Shown: positions 12,423 through 25,675, numbered from the stretch's first letter. The stretch: DNA of 64,000 nt from Laetiporus sulphureus 93-53 (GCF_001632365.1 NW_024468514.1:1-64000), one strand, 5' to 3'. Numbers and translations are program-made. Notes: generated from the letters alone by a model not told the origin.

Positions 12423-14127
12423 TCAGACGACCGAATTTCGCCGGACAGGACGCTTGGTCTGTGCCTCGAGAACGCTCCGCGGGAAAAATGTCAAGCCATT
12501 ACATGGTGCTCCCAATCCCTTCCGCACAAAAGCCACGCTGGCAGCATCACTCGTCGATGACTCCATCACAGGTCGTGTGGAGGTTTCGACATGTTGGACA
12601 GTGACATTCTGTGCGAAATGCAGCTCACTCATCGGTACGAGCTCGATCATGGTCGCATCTCGTCTCCGTATGAACTTGCGGTTGTTTAAGTTTGTCAGAA
12701 ACGTATTGGAGTACCTTGGGACGTGGATTGGCGAAACGAATGCAACAGAGATAGTAGATAGACCACGTACATCTTCGTCAATATCAGCGCGCTGGGAAGA
12801 CGTCATAAGGGCTTGAGCTGTCAAGCTACATAAATCAGACACTCACGGCGCTTCGTAGACTAACGTTCCATACAACTGCCCACAGATTAGTTCGCTATCG
12901 ATCTGCCCTATCCGGCTTGAGCGACGTACCGGTTCGATTTTTGCAGTGATCAATACGATGATAGACAAACTTGCTGTATGCAACTTCATCAGACCGGGTG
13001 GCATCATGGGAAACAAGGTGCATATACCGGTCAGTGTGCCTGTCTCCACAACAAGCCGGACCATCCGGTTGATAAGTGCATCGGTGGATGTGATCCCCGT
13101 CTTGCTCTTAAGTAGCTGCACATATACAAGGTCAGTAACCGGGCACGCAGATCCCCGGGCAACTATCAGCAATGCGCACCAAGGTCGTCATTGTTACGGC
13201 GATCAATACATCCACGAGCGCACTTGCTGACAGCCAGAGCTTCGAGCAGTTAATCGCTGAGGCTCGTCGCGGAGGCAGTTGACTTACGACCACTGCCTTT
13301 ATGAGTTTGCTTTCGATCGCATAAGCTATGCCGATCGACTTCTCCTATCTCATAGGATTGGACAATGTTGCGACTGGTCGAAAATACATAACTTACAATC
13401 CCGCCGGCCACGAGAGACGCGACGCACTGCAGAACGGAGAGCTGCAACTCAGCGTATCAGCGCATATCGACTTCAGCTTCTTCTCAGCGAGTCAACGCAC
13501 CACGACGATGATGCCCGCCAATACGCGCGAGTTTGATAGCTTACAGATCCTCCACGCGAAGTACAACTGCACAGTGGCCGAGATGATGCCACACATCATG
13601 GTTGCGGAGAACCACGTGTTGTGGAACTCGAGCAGGTCCTTCACCTCGCCGTAGTTGTAGACATAAATGCTCATCGCAGCCTCTGTGATCAAGCCGGTCT
13701 GGACCCATTCGTAGATAAGCATGCCGTATGCTACGCACAACATATGAGTCCGTCGAGCGATGGTAGATACATTCCTGAAATTCGCACCTAAGCATTTGAG
13801 GAGCCATGGATCCTTGGGGAAGTAATCATAGTACAGATCTACGGGGTCCATTCCGGACGAACTTCCTTGACCTCGTGCTAATAATTGGTCTATGACTGTA
13901 TCACTCACAGACTTGCAAGTTCAGCAACCCCAGCAACGCCCAGTTGAAGCAAATTCCTAGAAACTATCTCTAGCCTGTCAGCGCGAGACCCTTCCTCGGC
14001 GGTCCAGCCAACAGATATCGCGACTGACCTGCGGCCCCGCTCTACCCGCCCAACCCCATTGAGCATTCGCGTCCAAAGCATCATCCAAAGCATCATCGCA
14101 GACTCACATTAGTGCAATGGAAGTCAT
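12423..14127 (-). CDS. Seven-helix membrane protein, DUF6534 type
   Basis: Integral membrane protein of a basidiomycete family of unknown function. The following segments match the family in order: FNWALLGLLNLQV, then after an intron YLYYDYFPKDPWLLK; a long exon with THMLCVAYGMLIYEWVQTGL and TATVQLYFAWRIYKLS-like TVQLYFAWRICKLS; ALVDVLIAVTMTTL, LLKSKTGITSTDALINRMVR, LVVETGTLT, ASLSIIVLITAKIEP, LYGTLVYEAP, ALILTKM, and YSNTFLTNLNNRKFIRR. The cytosolic tail of about 90 residues is Ser/Thr-rich and ends at 12423. Short introns join all these blocks in phase. The N-terminal exon is uncertain: the ATG at 14127 followed by a GTGAGT donor is my best guess, but the usual TLGA-type segment was not found. 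Confidence 0.65.
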
Positions 14128-14780
14128 CTCTGACCAGGCAAAGCCCACCCACAGAGGAAGGAAGTAGTGTCGATGGGAGAAGTGAGATGGGGATGTACCC
14201 AAGGGTGCACAGAGTCAGTGCTTCACACATTTGTAGTGGCATTTGCCTGCTCAGCCGCGGTCACAGCGACGCCGATCAAGCAACGTTCAAATTGCCGTCC
14301 GCGATTCGTCCGCGATGTCATCAGGCGTTTTGATTAGCGCGTATCAATCTTGATGCATGCCAGTATTAGCAGTGCCACTTTCACTGCATCAGCTGAGCTT
14401 GTGACTGGTCTTGATCATGATCTTTGTACGCTGCTCGCGCTGTGGTGGGTGGATGCCTTGGCGAAGAAAAAAACAGCACAACGTCTTGAAGCGTCGATTA
14501 AGCTGCATGGTGTACGTGTCAGTATGGCGTAAATAAACGATATTTGATCTTGTGTAACATTTCCGTATGGTGAGTTTCCTGCCGTTGTCGGTACCAGAGT
14601 GTTTTGATCGTCCCTAGTAGAATGTCTTCTAACAGCGGGCATCGTTCCCGTCAGCGATGAAAACGGGCCTTTTCGGTTTGATCCAAGCCTTACTCGGGCC
14701 CACTCGAGTCGAGATAAGTTGGCGATAGCACGACTCTTCGACGGATTGCAGTACAAAGCACTCCGAGTCTGGATGCGCCG
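14128..14780. other. Intergenic region
   Basis: About 650 bp upstream of the membrane-protein gene. No recognisable exon or repeat was seen. Confidence 0.4.
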
Positions 14781-14975
14781 ATGTCAGTTTTGAATGCCGT
14801 TGTAAATCGCAGAATGATCGATATGCTGGCTTCCGTATTGAAAGCCTACTTGTCGGACCCCCTCCTTCTTATACGCCACGACTTCTACGCTGATATTGGC
14901 TCTCTCAATTGGAAGTACCTCGATACTAACAACGTCTATGGAGCATCCCTGTCGTCATTCAGCCATGGTCTTTAG
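14781..14975 (+). pseudogene. Relic of an F-box gene C-terminus
   Basis: The translated stretch RHDFYADIGSLNWKYLDTNN resembles the SVDFEADIGFLDWKLLDRVL segment in the last exon of the F-box gene at 10.6-11.9 kb, and the preceding LASVLKAYLSDPLLL resembles its LLEHITSPSMQKI region. There is no F-box or start context nearby. It is best read as a truncated, diverged duplicate. The alternative is chance similarity in a short frame. Confidence 0.35.
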
Positions 14976-15211
14976 ATTCTCCCTTTAGGTCGTCATCGGC
15001 GTATGGATGCCCCATAGGCGCCCAACGTGGCCAGCGTAACAACTTAAAGTGAAAAGCTCTTTGGCCATTGGTAGTGAAAAGGATCTCCATGACTTGGCAT
15101 GAAGACTGTCTTGTGCGACGCGGAATCCTGTCTTAGAGGTGTTGCGTGGTCCAGAACGTCGTGTACAAGCATGTCTGTAGGTTACATACAGTAGCATATT
15201 TCACCCACGAA

Positions 15212-18200
15212 CTATAACGGCGAACATTCCCACTTCAGCCACTTCAGGGCCCGCTGATCTTCCTTCAGTAGAGGCGCAAGCTTTCCCTCCACTTCGGCGT
15301 GGTACGAGTTCAACCATGACCTCTCCTTCGCGCTTAGTAACGAAGCGTCGATCAGTTTTTTCTGGATAGGACACTGCAGGTTCAAATGCGACACTTGAGT
15401 TCAGCGGTCAACTGGTATCCGGCACCGATGTATACGCACCAGCGTCAGATGTTCGAACTTCAGATAGCCCTTTTGTCCGAAATTGTTCGGCGTCTCCGCA
15501 GGGCGTACCACGACAACATTTTCGATGCGAATGCCGAACTTGCCATCAGCATAGTAGCCGGGTTCTAGTGACGTCTCAGATTGCCATCCCGCCTTTGCGA
15601 TATCACGCACCGTTGGATACTGTCATTCCGGACTTTAGCGGCGTGCTATTGTAAGCTGACAGTGGTTTATCAGCCAACAGGCACATGCTGTAGTCAGCGA
15701 GCATGTTCACCGATGCGGACACCAACTCCTTGAGGACCTGCGGACGGATGAGAATGCGTGAATGCACTATATGAGGAGTTCAGATACCTTCATGCACATT
15801 CAAGAAGTGCCCTGGTTTCAGAAGTTTCAACGCTACGCTACCATGAGTACATCGCCCGGCTTACCAACGCCGTGCCCTGTTCCGTGACTTTCAGAAGAGT
15901 AAATCAGATTATGCCTTTCGATCAATAACTCAGAATGTCACCGGTAGTCTGAGAACATGATGGATGATCAAACATATAACTCAGTCTCTGAGGATTGAAA
16001 CGTACCAAGGCCGTCCTCCCAGAGAGGTCTCCGCGCCCAAGAGTCACTGTCGAAACATCAACCGCCAATTCGTGCGCCTTCAGTGAGGTGGCATGTCACG
16101 TACATGACGTATCCTATAGGACATAGATATTGTATGAACCATTGACCGCACAGGGAGGAAGCAAACTCACCAGTAGTACCGTTAGGGAAAATAGCAGTAT
16201 CAATCGCTATATGGCCTTGCAGCACTCGGGTGAACGCTCGTCGTTCTTCCGCCGTCGGTGTGCCGAAATGCTTGAAGAGTATGCGATGCGATGAGAAAAA
16301 AATACGGTGATATTATAGACAAGGTAGTCCAATACCCATGTTCTTGTAACGTCTGTAGTGCCATCCAAGTACTGACCTACAGAACGAGTTGATGCAAGGA
16401 CATACGTCTGACTGATGAGCCGACTCACCTCCTGAGTCGCACAAATAAATCTGATCTCACCGCTTAGAATGTCGAGAGCTATGAGTGCTTGAAGACATCT
16501 CACCTGATCTTGGCGGATTATTGCACAATCATTCGGGTCTGGTGAGTAATGAATTATCGCTGCAATTACCGTGTGAGCTATTTATTCTCGCTGAACACAT
16601 ACTACAACCTACCGCCGTTGGGGCCTGTTGACGATATCGTGGTGAAGGACAGTCCTTGGAAGAGTTCGAGCTCGCTGCAACATTCAGCATCGCTTCTACG
16701 TTTTCCGATATTAGAGATACTCACGACCGATACTTCTCCAACTTGTCTGCGGCCTGGCTTTCAGTCAATTGAACGCTATCGTTGAGCTGTTCTTCTAGCC
16801 ATGCAAAGTATCGCACGAGCGCGGAACCGTCTCGTATGTGACATTGTCTGAAGCCTATTAAGAATATCGTTAGACAGGATATAACGCAGACGCAGTGCAG
16901 GGAGGCAGGACGCACCCTCGACTTCTGTCTCATTCTTGATTGACTTGAGGTCTGCGACAGGTGAACGCGAGACGATGACGTTTTCCTTGATGATTTCGCA
17001 CGATATCTGGCATCAGCCACGCTAACAAAGTAATGCTGCAGCCTCCGACTGAGCTGGGTCAGATACGTACCGTCCCGATTGCTTCCACAATTGCGAGGCT
17101 CGCTTTGTCGCCAACGAGCAGTTGCTTCAGACAATCACACCGTGAGTATTGCAAGCGGTCAGGAAACAGAACACGACCGACCGATCGCCTGTCAACGCCA
17201 ACTTCGGCACCAAGCTCTCGGAGATAGGACAAGAAGTCTTCATATGGTTGTATCTCTACCGCTTCGCCGAGATGTGCTCTGACCGTGTCGTCAACTTGCT
17301 TGGGGTTGATGAACAGAACGACCTTGTCCATTGTCACGACGGCGTATGCAAAGAATACTGGAAATACTTGATAATGTTCAATGCTCTGTATGCATCCAAG
17401 AACGTACCAGGATTGAAATCAATGTCAGAACCTCGCAAATTGAAAAGCCAGGCGATTTCATCGAGCAAATTCACGACCATGGCTTGCAGGTTCTTCTTCA
17501 CCAGTTCCTCGCGCAACCTAGCAATCTTCTCCTGAAAAGGCTCTCCTAACATATACATACCATGAATAGGGAGGTATGTAAGTCACCAATTTTACTCAAC
17601 CGGAATATCTGACATCGAGAGGAAAGACTTTGTTGGCCGGCCTCGGAGGGCGGCCCGTCCAGATCTTGTCAACTAGATTATGGGTGAGAGACACGAGCTC
17701 CGACTCGCGCGGTTTCAAAGCTTGCTGTATTGTATCGGCATCGCCTTGCAGAAACAGCTATTACGATGTAATATTCTGAATGAGTCTGTGTAAGGTACTC
17801 ACCGGCAGTGATGAGGTTTGGATCAATCCCAATTTTCGTGTTCTTATCAAGATTCTGTAACTTGCTAAGTTCCTGATCCTGATAGATCGGAGAATGGATT
17901 ACCTTGGACAAGAACTCTTGCCATGTAGGTACGTCTGAAGATTGAATAAGCCAACTGAACGGCCGAATACCACAGTTCGCAGGTGATGATCACCTGGCAA
18001 TCCCTGCTTCATAAGAGTCCAATTCCTGCCAAACTGATTAATGCTGAGGCTCGATGTTTCCCGTGTGTACGCACTTATCCAACTGTTGTTCTGCCTGAAG
18101 AAAATACCGTCCATCGGTGAAGAGGAACGCGCCCTCTTTTGTCACTACGGCACATCCTATGCAAGAACTCTCTTCAGCAGCATTCATCAATATCACAACT

Positions 18201-18551
18201 ACCTATCAATACCTGCAGAACCATCGAAACCAGATATGAACGCTCGTCGTTCGTCGCACTTGGCGCTGTATTCGCTGTAATCTAGCACGGGCAATGACGC
18301 AGTTATTGAAATTGTCATACTTTAGATCGGAGATACTTGCGCTGATCTTCGCTTGGGATCACGACGGCATCAACATTGTAATCTGGTTGCACCATGAGCG
18401 CTCGTAGAGCCTGCAGCCGGTTGGTAGTATCCACGGTATGCGAAGCGGCCGCCATGGTTGCGAAGAAGAATTTCTGTGGCCTGGGTCTTGTTTGCGACCA
18501 CGCTCGAGTGGAAGTAAGGTGCTGTATACCGCGCCAAATCGACGGAAGCAT
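15212..18551 (-). CDS. Xaa-Pro aminopeptidase P (metallopeptidase M24)
   Basis: Removes an N-terminal residue preceding proline; a di-Mn enzyme of the M24 'pita-bread' family. About 25 exons can be joined in phase, giving a normal length of a little over 600 residues. Landmarks: VVIPSEDQ at the N-domain, [68 protein letters not shown], then the catalytic domain. Metal ligands are the two Asp of [11 protein letters not shown], His of HGTGHGVG, Glu of NEPGYY and Glu of IRIENV. All are present, so the enzyme should be active. The 32 residues before an internal Met at about 18455 are Arg-rich without acids and look like a mitochondrial presequence; the internal Met may give a cytosolic form. Exons of 7 nt (15948-15942) and 10 nt (16113-16104) are needed. 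Confidence 0.85.
15942..15948 (-). other. 7-nt microexon of aminopeptidase P
   Basis: Flanked by CTCAG upstream and GTGACA downstream on the minus strand. With one base from the preceding exon and one from the next it encodes Asp-Tyr-Arg, exactly the residues expected before HGTGHGVG. Without it the motif is incomplete and the frame is lost. Confidence 0.75.
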
Positions 18552-19146
18552 CCAAATGCCTACTCGACTCGAAGCTGCTCGACGATTACGGACGAGAACA
18601 TAATCAGACTCTCATCGGGTCGGATCTGGTGATCCACACTCAGCCGGCGGTGGCCGGTGGCGTCACTTTCAGCGCGCAGCCGGCAGTTGCCGGCAGAGCC
18701 TATATCCAGATCGTCCCTATCCATAGCAGAAGGGCGCTACCGGCACTTGCCGGCTGAGCTACCCAAAAGTCGTCTGGGACTTGCAAGCCGAACTCTGCCG
18801 AACTTGTTTGTTTTCCTCGACTTCGCCGATCATGGCGACACGGTTGCTTCCAGAGAATTTGTTGGTGCAACACAACGCGATTTGGTGACCGAAAGTTCGT
18901 CCACTCAAAAGTCCGGACTGTCAAGCTACAGTGAGGAGGACGCTCTCCGCATTCACACCACTCGGAAGGTCGAGGTATCTGAACGATTTCCACTGACGTT
19001 GCACATGATGCCATTGGCTCTGCCTAGTGTACAAGTACTTTCTCTGACTACGATACAATTTACATGAACTGGCCCCTATGATTAACTAGGAATCGACGGA
19101 CGGTACCACAACGTCGTTGTACAGATTTACGAACCAATACAGCTTC
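18552..19146. other. Intergenic, duplicated flank of the SDR cluster
   Basis: Holds the aminopeptidase promoter and, from about 18790 to 19060, sequence matching the reverse complement of 27010-27290 downstream of SDR copy D. No gene is seen. Confidence 0.6.
18640..18765. repeat. GCCGGC-based short palindromic repeats
   Basis: Several copies of a GCCGGC..GCCGGC dyad occur, such as CAGCCGGCAGTTGCCGGC and ACCGGCACTTGCCGGC. A similar dyad (CAGCCGGCAACTGCCGGT) occurs at about 25424, upstream of SDR copy D. They could form small cruciforms or mark duplication edges. Confidence 0.5.
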
Positions 19147-20362
<1,216 letters not shown>

Positions 20363-20879
20363 AACCGTTAGGATGTTTCAGAGGATGGTGGATGGCAGCA
20401 GAAGAATACCCTGTTTCGTCAGTCACCCTGAAACCCGACGACGTCTGGCTTATGGATCATTGATGCAGTCGAAGTATGAGCGCATCATGTGAAAAGTTGA
20501 TCGCGCATGCGTTCGCCTCCGCAGCCAATAATGGCCATCGACTATAGGTGATAGTGGAGACAGCCGATCGGAGGTCAAAAAATTTGAAGACAAGGAGAAG
20601 TGAAAGGCAAAATTACACCAATCTGAGTATTAGGAGGGTTCACAAACCATCGTAACACTTGGATTATTCGTGAGCACCGTCGCGGGGACTGTGGTCGTGA
20701 AACCTCTACTGAATAGCCAGTACCGGCCTTATCATTATCTCACTGCTCTTCCTTGACAGTGTCGATTCAGAAGTGCGACGACCGCTGCAGATGTTCAAGC
20801 AGGGACTCAGAGGAGGGAGAATCATCGGTATCTACGTTTGGGCGAGAATTGCACATGTTATCCAGTAATTGAGCAAGGG

Positions 20880-21420
20880 TCGTCTTTGACTGCAGCGTCG
20901 ATGTTATCCAAGACAGGTATGTGTGTCTCTCCGGTATTACTCGACATTTCGTCCACTGACCTACGACTTTGTAGGCTACAAGAGTATCTCGGCGTATTAA
21001 CCCTGGAAGTTCGCTGTGCGAGGACTAACCCGGATTTTATATGTAGCGCATATATATGGGTCGTTCACTGGTGAGCCTGGCAGCGTCGGAATGGGTCCAG
21101 CACAATGTTACCATCAACACATGTGCGCCTAGAATCAAGAATATTGAATCTGGGTATATGAACTGTTAGCTACCAGAAGGCCAGACTATGTCATTCGCAT
21201 CTTGCTCGTCTCCGACCGCTTCCCTTGATAAAGGAGGCAAGCCGGGGTCGAAACTGAAAGGGGTCCATCTGTCACTGATCTTCCCTGTTTTTATTTACAA
21301 TTTCCAACGAGCGGCTCTGACGAGTTGCTCAACGCGCCCGGATCGCGCCTGTGTGAGCCTCACGTTGTTTCGAGCCTGGTGTCGTCTCTAGCGAAGCCGG
21401 AGTCTTCTTGGTAAAGCAGT
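20880..21420 (+). pseudogene. SDR relic (copy H)
   Basis: Ordered but eroded pieces of the SDR family are legible: AASMLSKTG (compare ASSLAGKRG), SISAY with KFAVRGLTR, VQHNVTINTCAP, DKGGKPGSK and LLNAPGS, VVSSLVSSLAKPESSW. Stops and frameshifts separate them and the N-terminal NAD-binding part is absent. The wording is closest to copies E and F rather than C and D. Confidence 0.7.
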
Positions 21421-22133
21421 ACGTGAATGTCCCGCATCTTCAATATTTCGTGGCAGTGACTGCGGCATACCATACAGGGCAAAGCATCATCGTTGAGGAG
21501 ATTCTGTTTCGATTGACATGCTTTCGTTCATTTGTCCTTGGTTCTATGGGTACAACCTCGTCAATGGTTCACTCGCGTGCACCTGACCTTCGGTTGTATT
21601 TGTCTATGAGACGCGTGCTAGCGCATGCTGTTGGATGACCCTTCGACCATCTCGTGATCAGCTTAGGAACGGATTCTCGTCGGATTCTGACTACCGCTAA
21701 TGAGTCCGAACTTCCATTGAAGATCAAGAATTCACCACGTACGTAGTTGGAACTGCGCATCGTCCCTGAAATATTTGAGTTTAACTGAAACAGATCGCAT
21801 ATGTAGTTTTCGACCAGGCCAACGCGCAAGTAACTGGAGCACCAATGAATGCTACCCAGGTCCTCTGTGTCAAAGCCCGCGCGTCCGACGTCCTCGGACT
21901 TCAGCGTAAGATCGTCGCGCAGTGCATTTACCCACGATCCGTGCTTCTGTCCATGTGCTGACTGTTCAGTTGAGAAGCGTTTGCATCATCATTTGAGGCT
22001 GGGCTTACGCATTCTCCAACAGCGGTGGGAAGTGGCAATGCCAAAGCAGTAGCACCTTATTAACGTGCGCCGCCATGGGAGGACGGGAGCGGACACGGCT
22101 GCTCTTTCAGCACTCGCAGTAGACTTGTGAGAT
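21421..22133. other. Upstream region of SDR copy B
   Basis: About 700 bp without a recognisable gene; the proximal part is presumably the promoter of copy B. Confidence 0.4.
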
Positions 22134-23371
22134 ATGGCGCAAATCTCTCCCGCAGGACGCGTTGCGCTGGTCACCGGTGCTTCACAAGGAATCGGTCGCA
22201 GCATAGCTCTTCGTCTAGCGGACGACGGCCTAGACGTAGCGGTGAATGACATCGAATCGAAAAGGCCCCAATTGGAGAGTTTGGTCTCGGATATTGAGGC
22301 AAAGGGCCGACGGGCCATCGCGGTTCCTGCAGATGTCTCTCAGGAGGATGCCGTTCGCTCGATGATATCGCGAACCGTTACGGGCCTGGGCGGACTTGAT
22401 GTGGTGAGCGTGACAGTAATACGTTCGTACCGTCCATCTGGTTTCATACTTGTGCAGATGGTTGCAAATGCTGCCGTCGCATTGACCAAGCCGATGATCG
22501 AAAGTGCGTTTCTTTGACATATAGTGGTTTTCATGCAATGGTGAAATTCGACCTCAGCGAGCACCGACGAATGGGATCGTATCATTTCCAACAACCTGCG
22601 CAGTGTGTTCTTGTCATACAAATATGCGGCGATACAGATGATCGACCAAGGGCGCGGAGGCAGGATCATCGGTACGGGTGCATCATCAACCTTTCAGTAC
22701 GATGTTGATAGGTAGTGGCTGTGGACATCAGGTGCATCGTCTATAGCGGGAATTCGAGGTAATCGCAGATGTCAGCATTATAAGGGTCGTCACTGACATG
22801 AGTGAGTGTTTAGGTTCTCAAGCCCTTTCCGCGTATAGCGCCTCAAAGTTCGCTGTACGCGGCTTAACGCAAGCCGCTGGTAAGTACGTGACCTGATGCA
22901 CATACTGTAGTTCTTACATTACGGATGGCCATCGGAAGCTCAGGAGCTAGCACCGTACCGGATCACAGTCAACGCATACGCTCCTGGATCAATTTTGACA
23001 CCTATGAGTAGGCAAACTCCTAAAATTCCGACGTATATAGCTTCTCACGGAATTAGCGTGCTCTGAGGAGGACACGTTGCAGGGGAAAGCTCCTAACGCT
23101 ACTTTCAAGCAGGTGAGCGTCACTGATATTGCAAGTGGCATCGTACCGCGCGCTGATGATCTGCCCAATCCAGGCTGTCGGGATGTCATTAGAAGCACCC
23201 GATGGTCCTCCAGACGTCGTTGCGAGCACAGTATCATACTTGGCTAAATCTGAGTCCTACTTCGTTACCGGTATGTCGCTAAGGTGTTCCGATCAAGACC
23301 ATTCCTGATTCGTGTGTTTCTCTGGCGCAGGTCAAACTATCTCAATGAATGGCGGAGTGTTGTTGACCTGA
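22134..23371 (+). CDS. Short-chain dehydrogenase/reductase, copy B
   Basis: NAD(P)-dependent oxidoreductase of the classical SDR family, nearest in style to diacetyl/acetoin reductase-like enzymes; the substrate is not determinable. The Gly-rich cofactor motif is TGASQGIG near residue 14, NAG is replaced by MVANAA, the catalytic Ser is in ASSIAG and the Tyr/Lys in YSASK. The end is GQTISMNGGVLLT. Nine exons are inferred, all in phase, with introns after LDV, MIE, RIIG, GIRG, TQAA, ILTPM, FKQ and FVTG. Two acceptors here are less typical (AAG before the QELAPYR exon). It is the most diverged of the intact copies. Confidence 0.8.
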
Positions 23372-23807
23372 TCTGACTCTTCATATATCTCTCCAGACGC
23401 ATGCATTCTGATACCGTTTTACAGTCGGGGCTATACAGAAGAGTTCTGGTTTCGCGATGACTTTGTAGTCCCCGAGCATGTCGAAAGTTAATGGCTAGAC
23501 TGAGGTACGGCCGAGCATTACATTGCGGCTAAATCCAAAGTGTGACGTAGCATCTCGGCCAGACGCTCGTAGCACATCGAGGCGACGCCCAAGCAGGGAC
23601 CAGACGCTGGGCATGATTGGCTCTGTGCGATCAAGTGACTTTCGATCACAGAGACTTGCCAAATCTAGAACATGATGAGCTCATACACATCGATTCTTTT
23701 CCGCTCGTCCGCATGGCTAGTCCACGGGCGGTCCTCTTAAAAGGGCGTTGGGTTTCGGAAGAAACAGAAACAACCATCTCCCTTCCCCCCGAAACACCCT
23801 AGCAGTT
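23372..23807 (+). promoter_or_regulatory. Promoter region of SDR copy C
   Basis: From about 23640 it carries blocks shared with the regions upstream of copies D and A, for example CTAGAACATGATG, a GGTCCGCGGG-like word and a TTAAAAGGG or TTAAATGG word about 70 bp before the ATG. The conservation suggests the promoter was duplicated together with the gene. Confidence 0.5.
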
Positions 23808-25054
23808 ATGGTTTCTGTTGGACGAATTGCATTGATCACCGGTGCCTCCCAAGGCATCGGCCGCGCCATCGCTCTGCGCCTTGCGGAGGACGGCCTCGAC
23901 GTTGCGGTGAACGACATACAGTCGAAACACAGCCAACTGGAAGCAGTCGTGGCCGAGATCAAGGCAAAGGGCAGGAATGCCATCGCCGTACCGGCAGATG
24001 TATCGAAAGATGAAGAAGTCAAGACAATGGTCGCGCAGACGGCGGAACGACTTGGCGGACTTGATGTGGTAGGGCTCAACACATCCTTATAGCCCAATGT
24101 ACACGTTCACTAACCGCAACATTACGATCGATAGATGGTGGCGAATGCGGGCATCCTGTTGACGAAGCTACTGGTCGACAGTGAGCTCTTCTCTCAACGA
24201 ACGGGATACTTGTGATCTGACGATGTGTTAGCTTCCGTCGAGGAATGGGATCGCGTCATGGCGATCAACGCGCGCAGTGTCTTCCTCGCGTACAAGTATG
24301 CAGCCAAGCAGATGATTGCACAAGGGAGAGGAGGAAGGATTATCGGTGAGCGTCTGCGTGATGCGATTGCGGTATCCCATCTGACGCGGTCAATACAGGC
24401 GCATCTTCCGTAGCAGGCAGAATGGGTGAGAGAAACAAGGGGCCATATGGACGAGATATCGCTTACAGTAACTATGTTCTCAGGATGCCTTGACCTTGGA
24501 GCTTACACCGCATCCAAATTCGCGGTGCACGGCCTGACACAAACTGGAGGTGAGTATGCTCTCGACAAGCTACCGAATTATCGTTGAATTCATCCATGCA
24601 GCTCTGGAACTCGCAAAATACAACATCACCGTCAACGCATACGCCCCTGGGCTCATCAAAACGCCAATGAGTTAGCATTCTCTGCGCTTCGCTCGAATAG
24701 ACTCTAGTGTTTACTGATCCACGACACTGCAGCGGTCTCCGAGGAAGAAGATAAGCGCTACGGAGGAGCCCCTGGTGCCGCAGCCAAAGTTGTACGTTGA
24801 ACTTGCATAGTCAGGTTTCTACGCTCTTCAAAACTTATCACGTTCAAAATCCAGGCATTTGGGCTGCCTAACATGCCTGATGCGGGCCCGGAGGTCGTCG
24901 CAAGTCTCGTGTCCTACTTGGCAAAGCCGGAGTCGTACTTCATAACAGGTGGGAACTGCTCGTCATCCGTTTATCTCCGTTGTTCACCGCATATATGCCG
25001 CATTGACTTGCAGGACAAACAATCTCCATGAACGGAGGCGTGTGCTTCGACTGA
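23808..25054 (+). CDS. Short-chain dehydrogenase/reductase, copy C
   Basis: Classical SDR oxidoreductase, cytosolic by appearance. Nine exons sum to 777 nt (258 residues): 23808-24068, 24135-24180, 24232-24345, 24399-24425, 24484-24549, 24602-24670, 24733-24791, 24855-24948 and 25014-25054. The cofactor motif TGASQGIG lies at residues 11-18; VANAG, the catalytic Ser in ASSVAG and the YTASK tetrad are present. An Asp follows the second strand (VAVND), which in this family tends to favour NAD(H). It ends GQTISMNGGVCFD. Very close to copy D and to broken copy A. The catalytic chemistry is predicted; the substrate is unknown. Confidence 0.9.
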
Positions 25055-25675
25055 GAAGCTGTTTCTTTTCGTAGATCTATACAATGAACTTGTGGCACCC
25101 GTTAATTCTAGATTGATCACAGATGTCAATTCATGTAAGTTGTATCGTAGTCAGAGAAACTGCCTGTACATTGTGCAAAATCTGTAGCAATCGTTTAGGT
25201 ACCAGGAGGGAGCGTCCCTTTTGAGTCACCGCAGCTTTATAGTCCGGACTAAGTCCGGACTCTGATGTGGATGGTTGCGAAATCTCAGTTTCATTGTCAT
25301 GTCGTACCGACAAAGTCTCTGAAGGGCAGCATGATCATGATACTCGGCGACGTCGAGAAAAGCAATGAGCTCGTCTCGCAGGCCAAAGACTCGACTTTGC
25401 ATAGGGACAATCTAGATACAGGCTCAGCCGGCAACTGCCGGTGGCATTGTGAGTGTCAGCGGAGGCGAAAGCATGCGCGATCAATTTTTCAACTCTAGAA
25501 CATGATGCGCTCATACTTCGGCTGCACCAACGATCAATAAGAAGACCAGACGTTCAATAGGCTGGTCTGCACGGCTGGTCCGCGGGTGGTCCTGTTAAAT
25601 GGTGTCGGGTTTCAGGGTGACGAAAAAGAGTATTCTCTGCTGCCATCCACCATCCCCTGAAACATCCTAGTAGTT
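25055..25675 (+). promoter_or_regulatory. Spacer and promoter region of SDR copy D
   Basis: Contains an inverted repeat AGTCCGGACTAAGTCCGGACT near 25240-25262, a GCCGGC dyad near 25424, and proximal blocks shared with copies A and C. The part after 25410 matches the region upstream of inverted copy A. Confidence 0.5.

Noticed and set aside
13541..13807. Overlapping frame in the DUF6534-type gene
   Set aside because: It is a shadow of the exon encoding the membrane helices; no independent support.
18657..19067. 136-codon frame downstream of copy A
   Set aside because: It consists of duplicated non-coding flank and is not conserved as protein in the matching segment at 27 kb.
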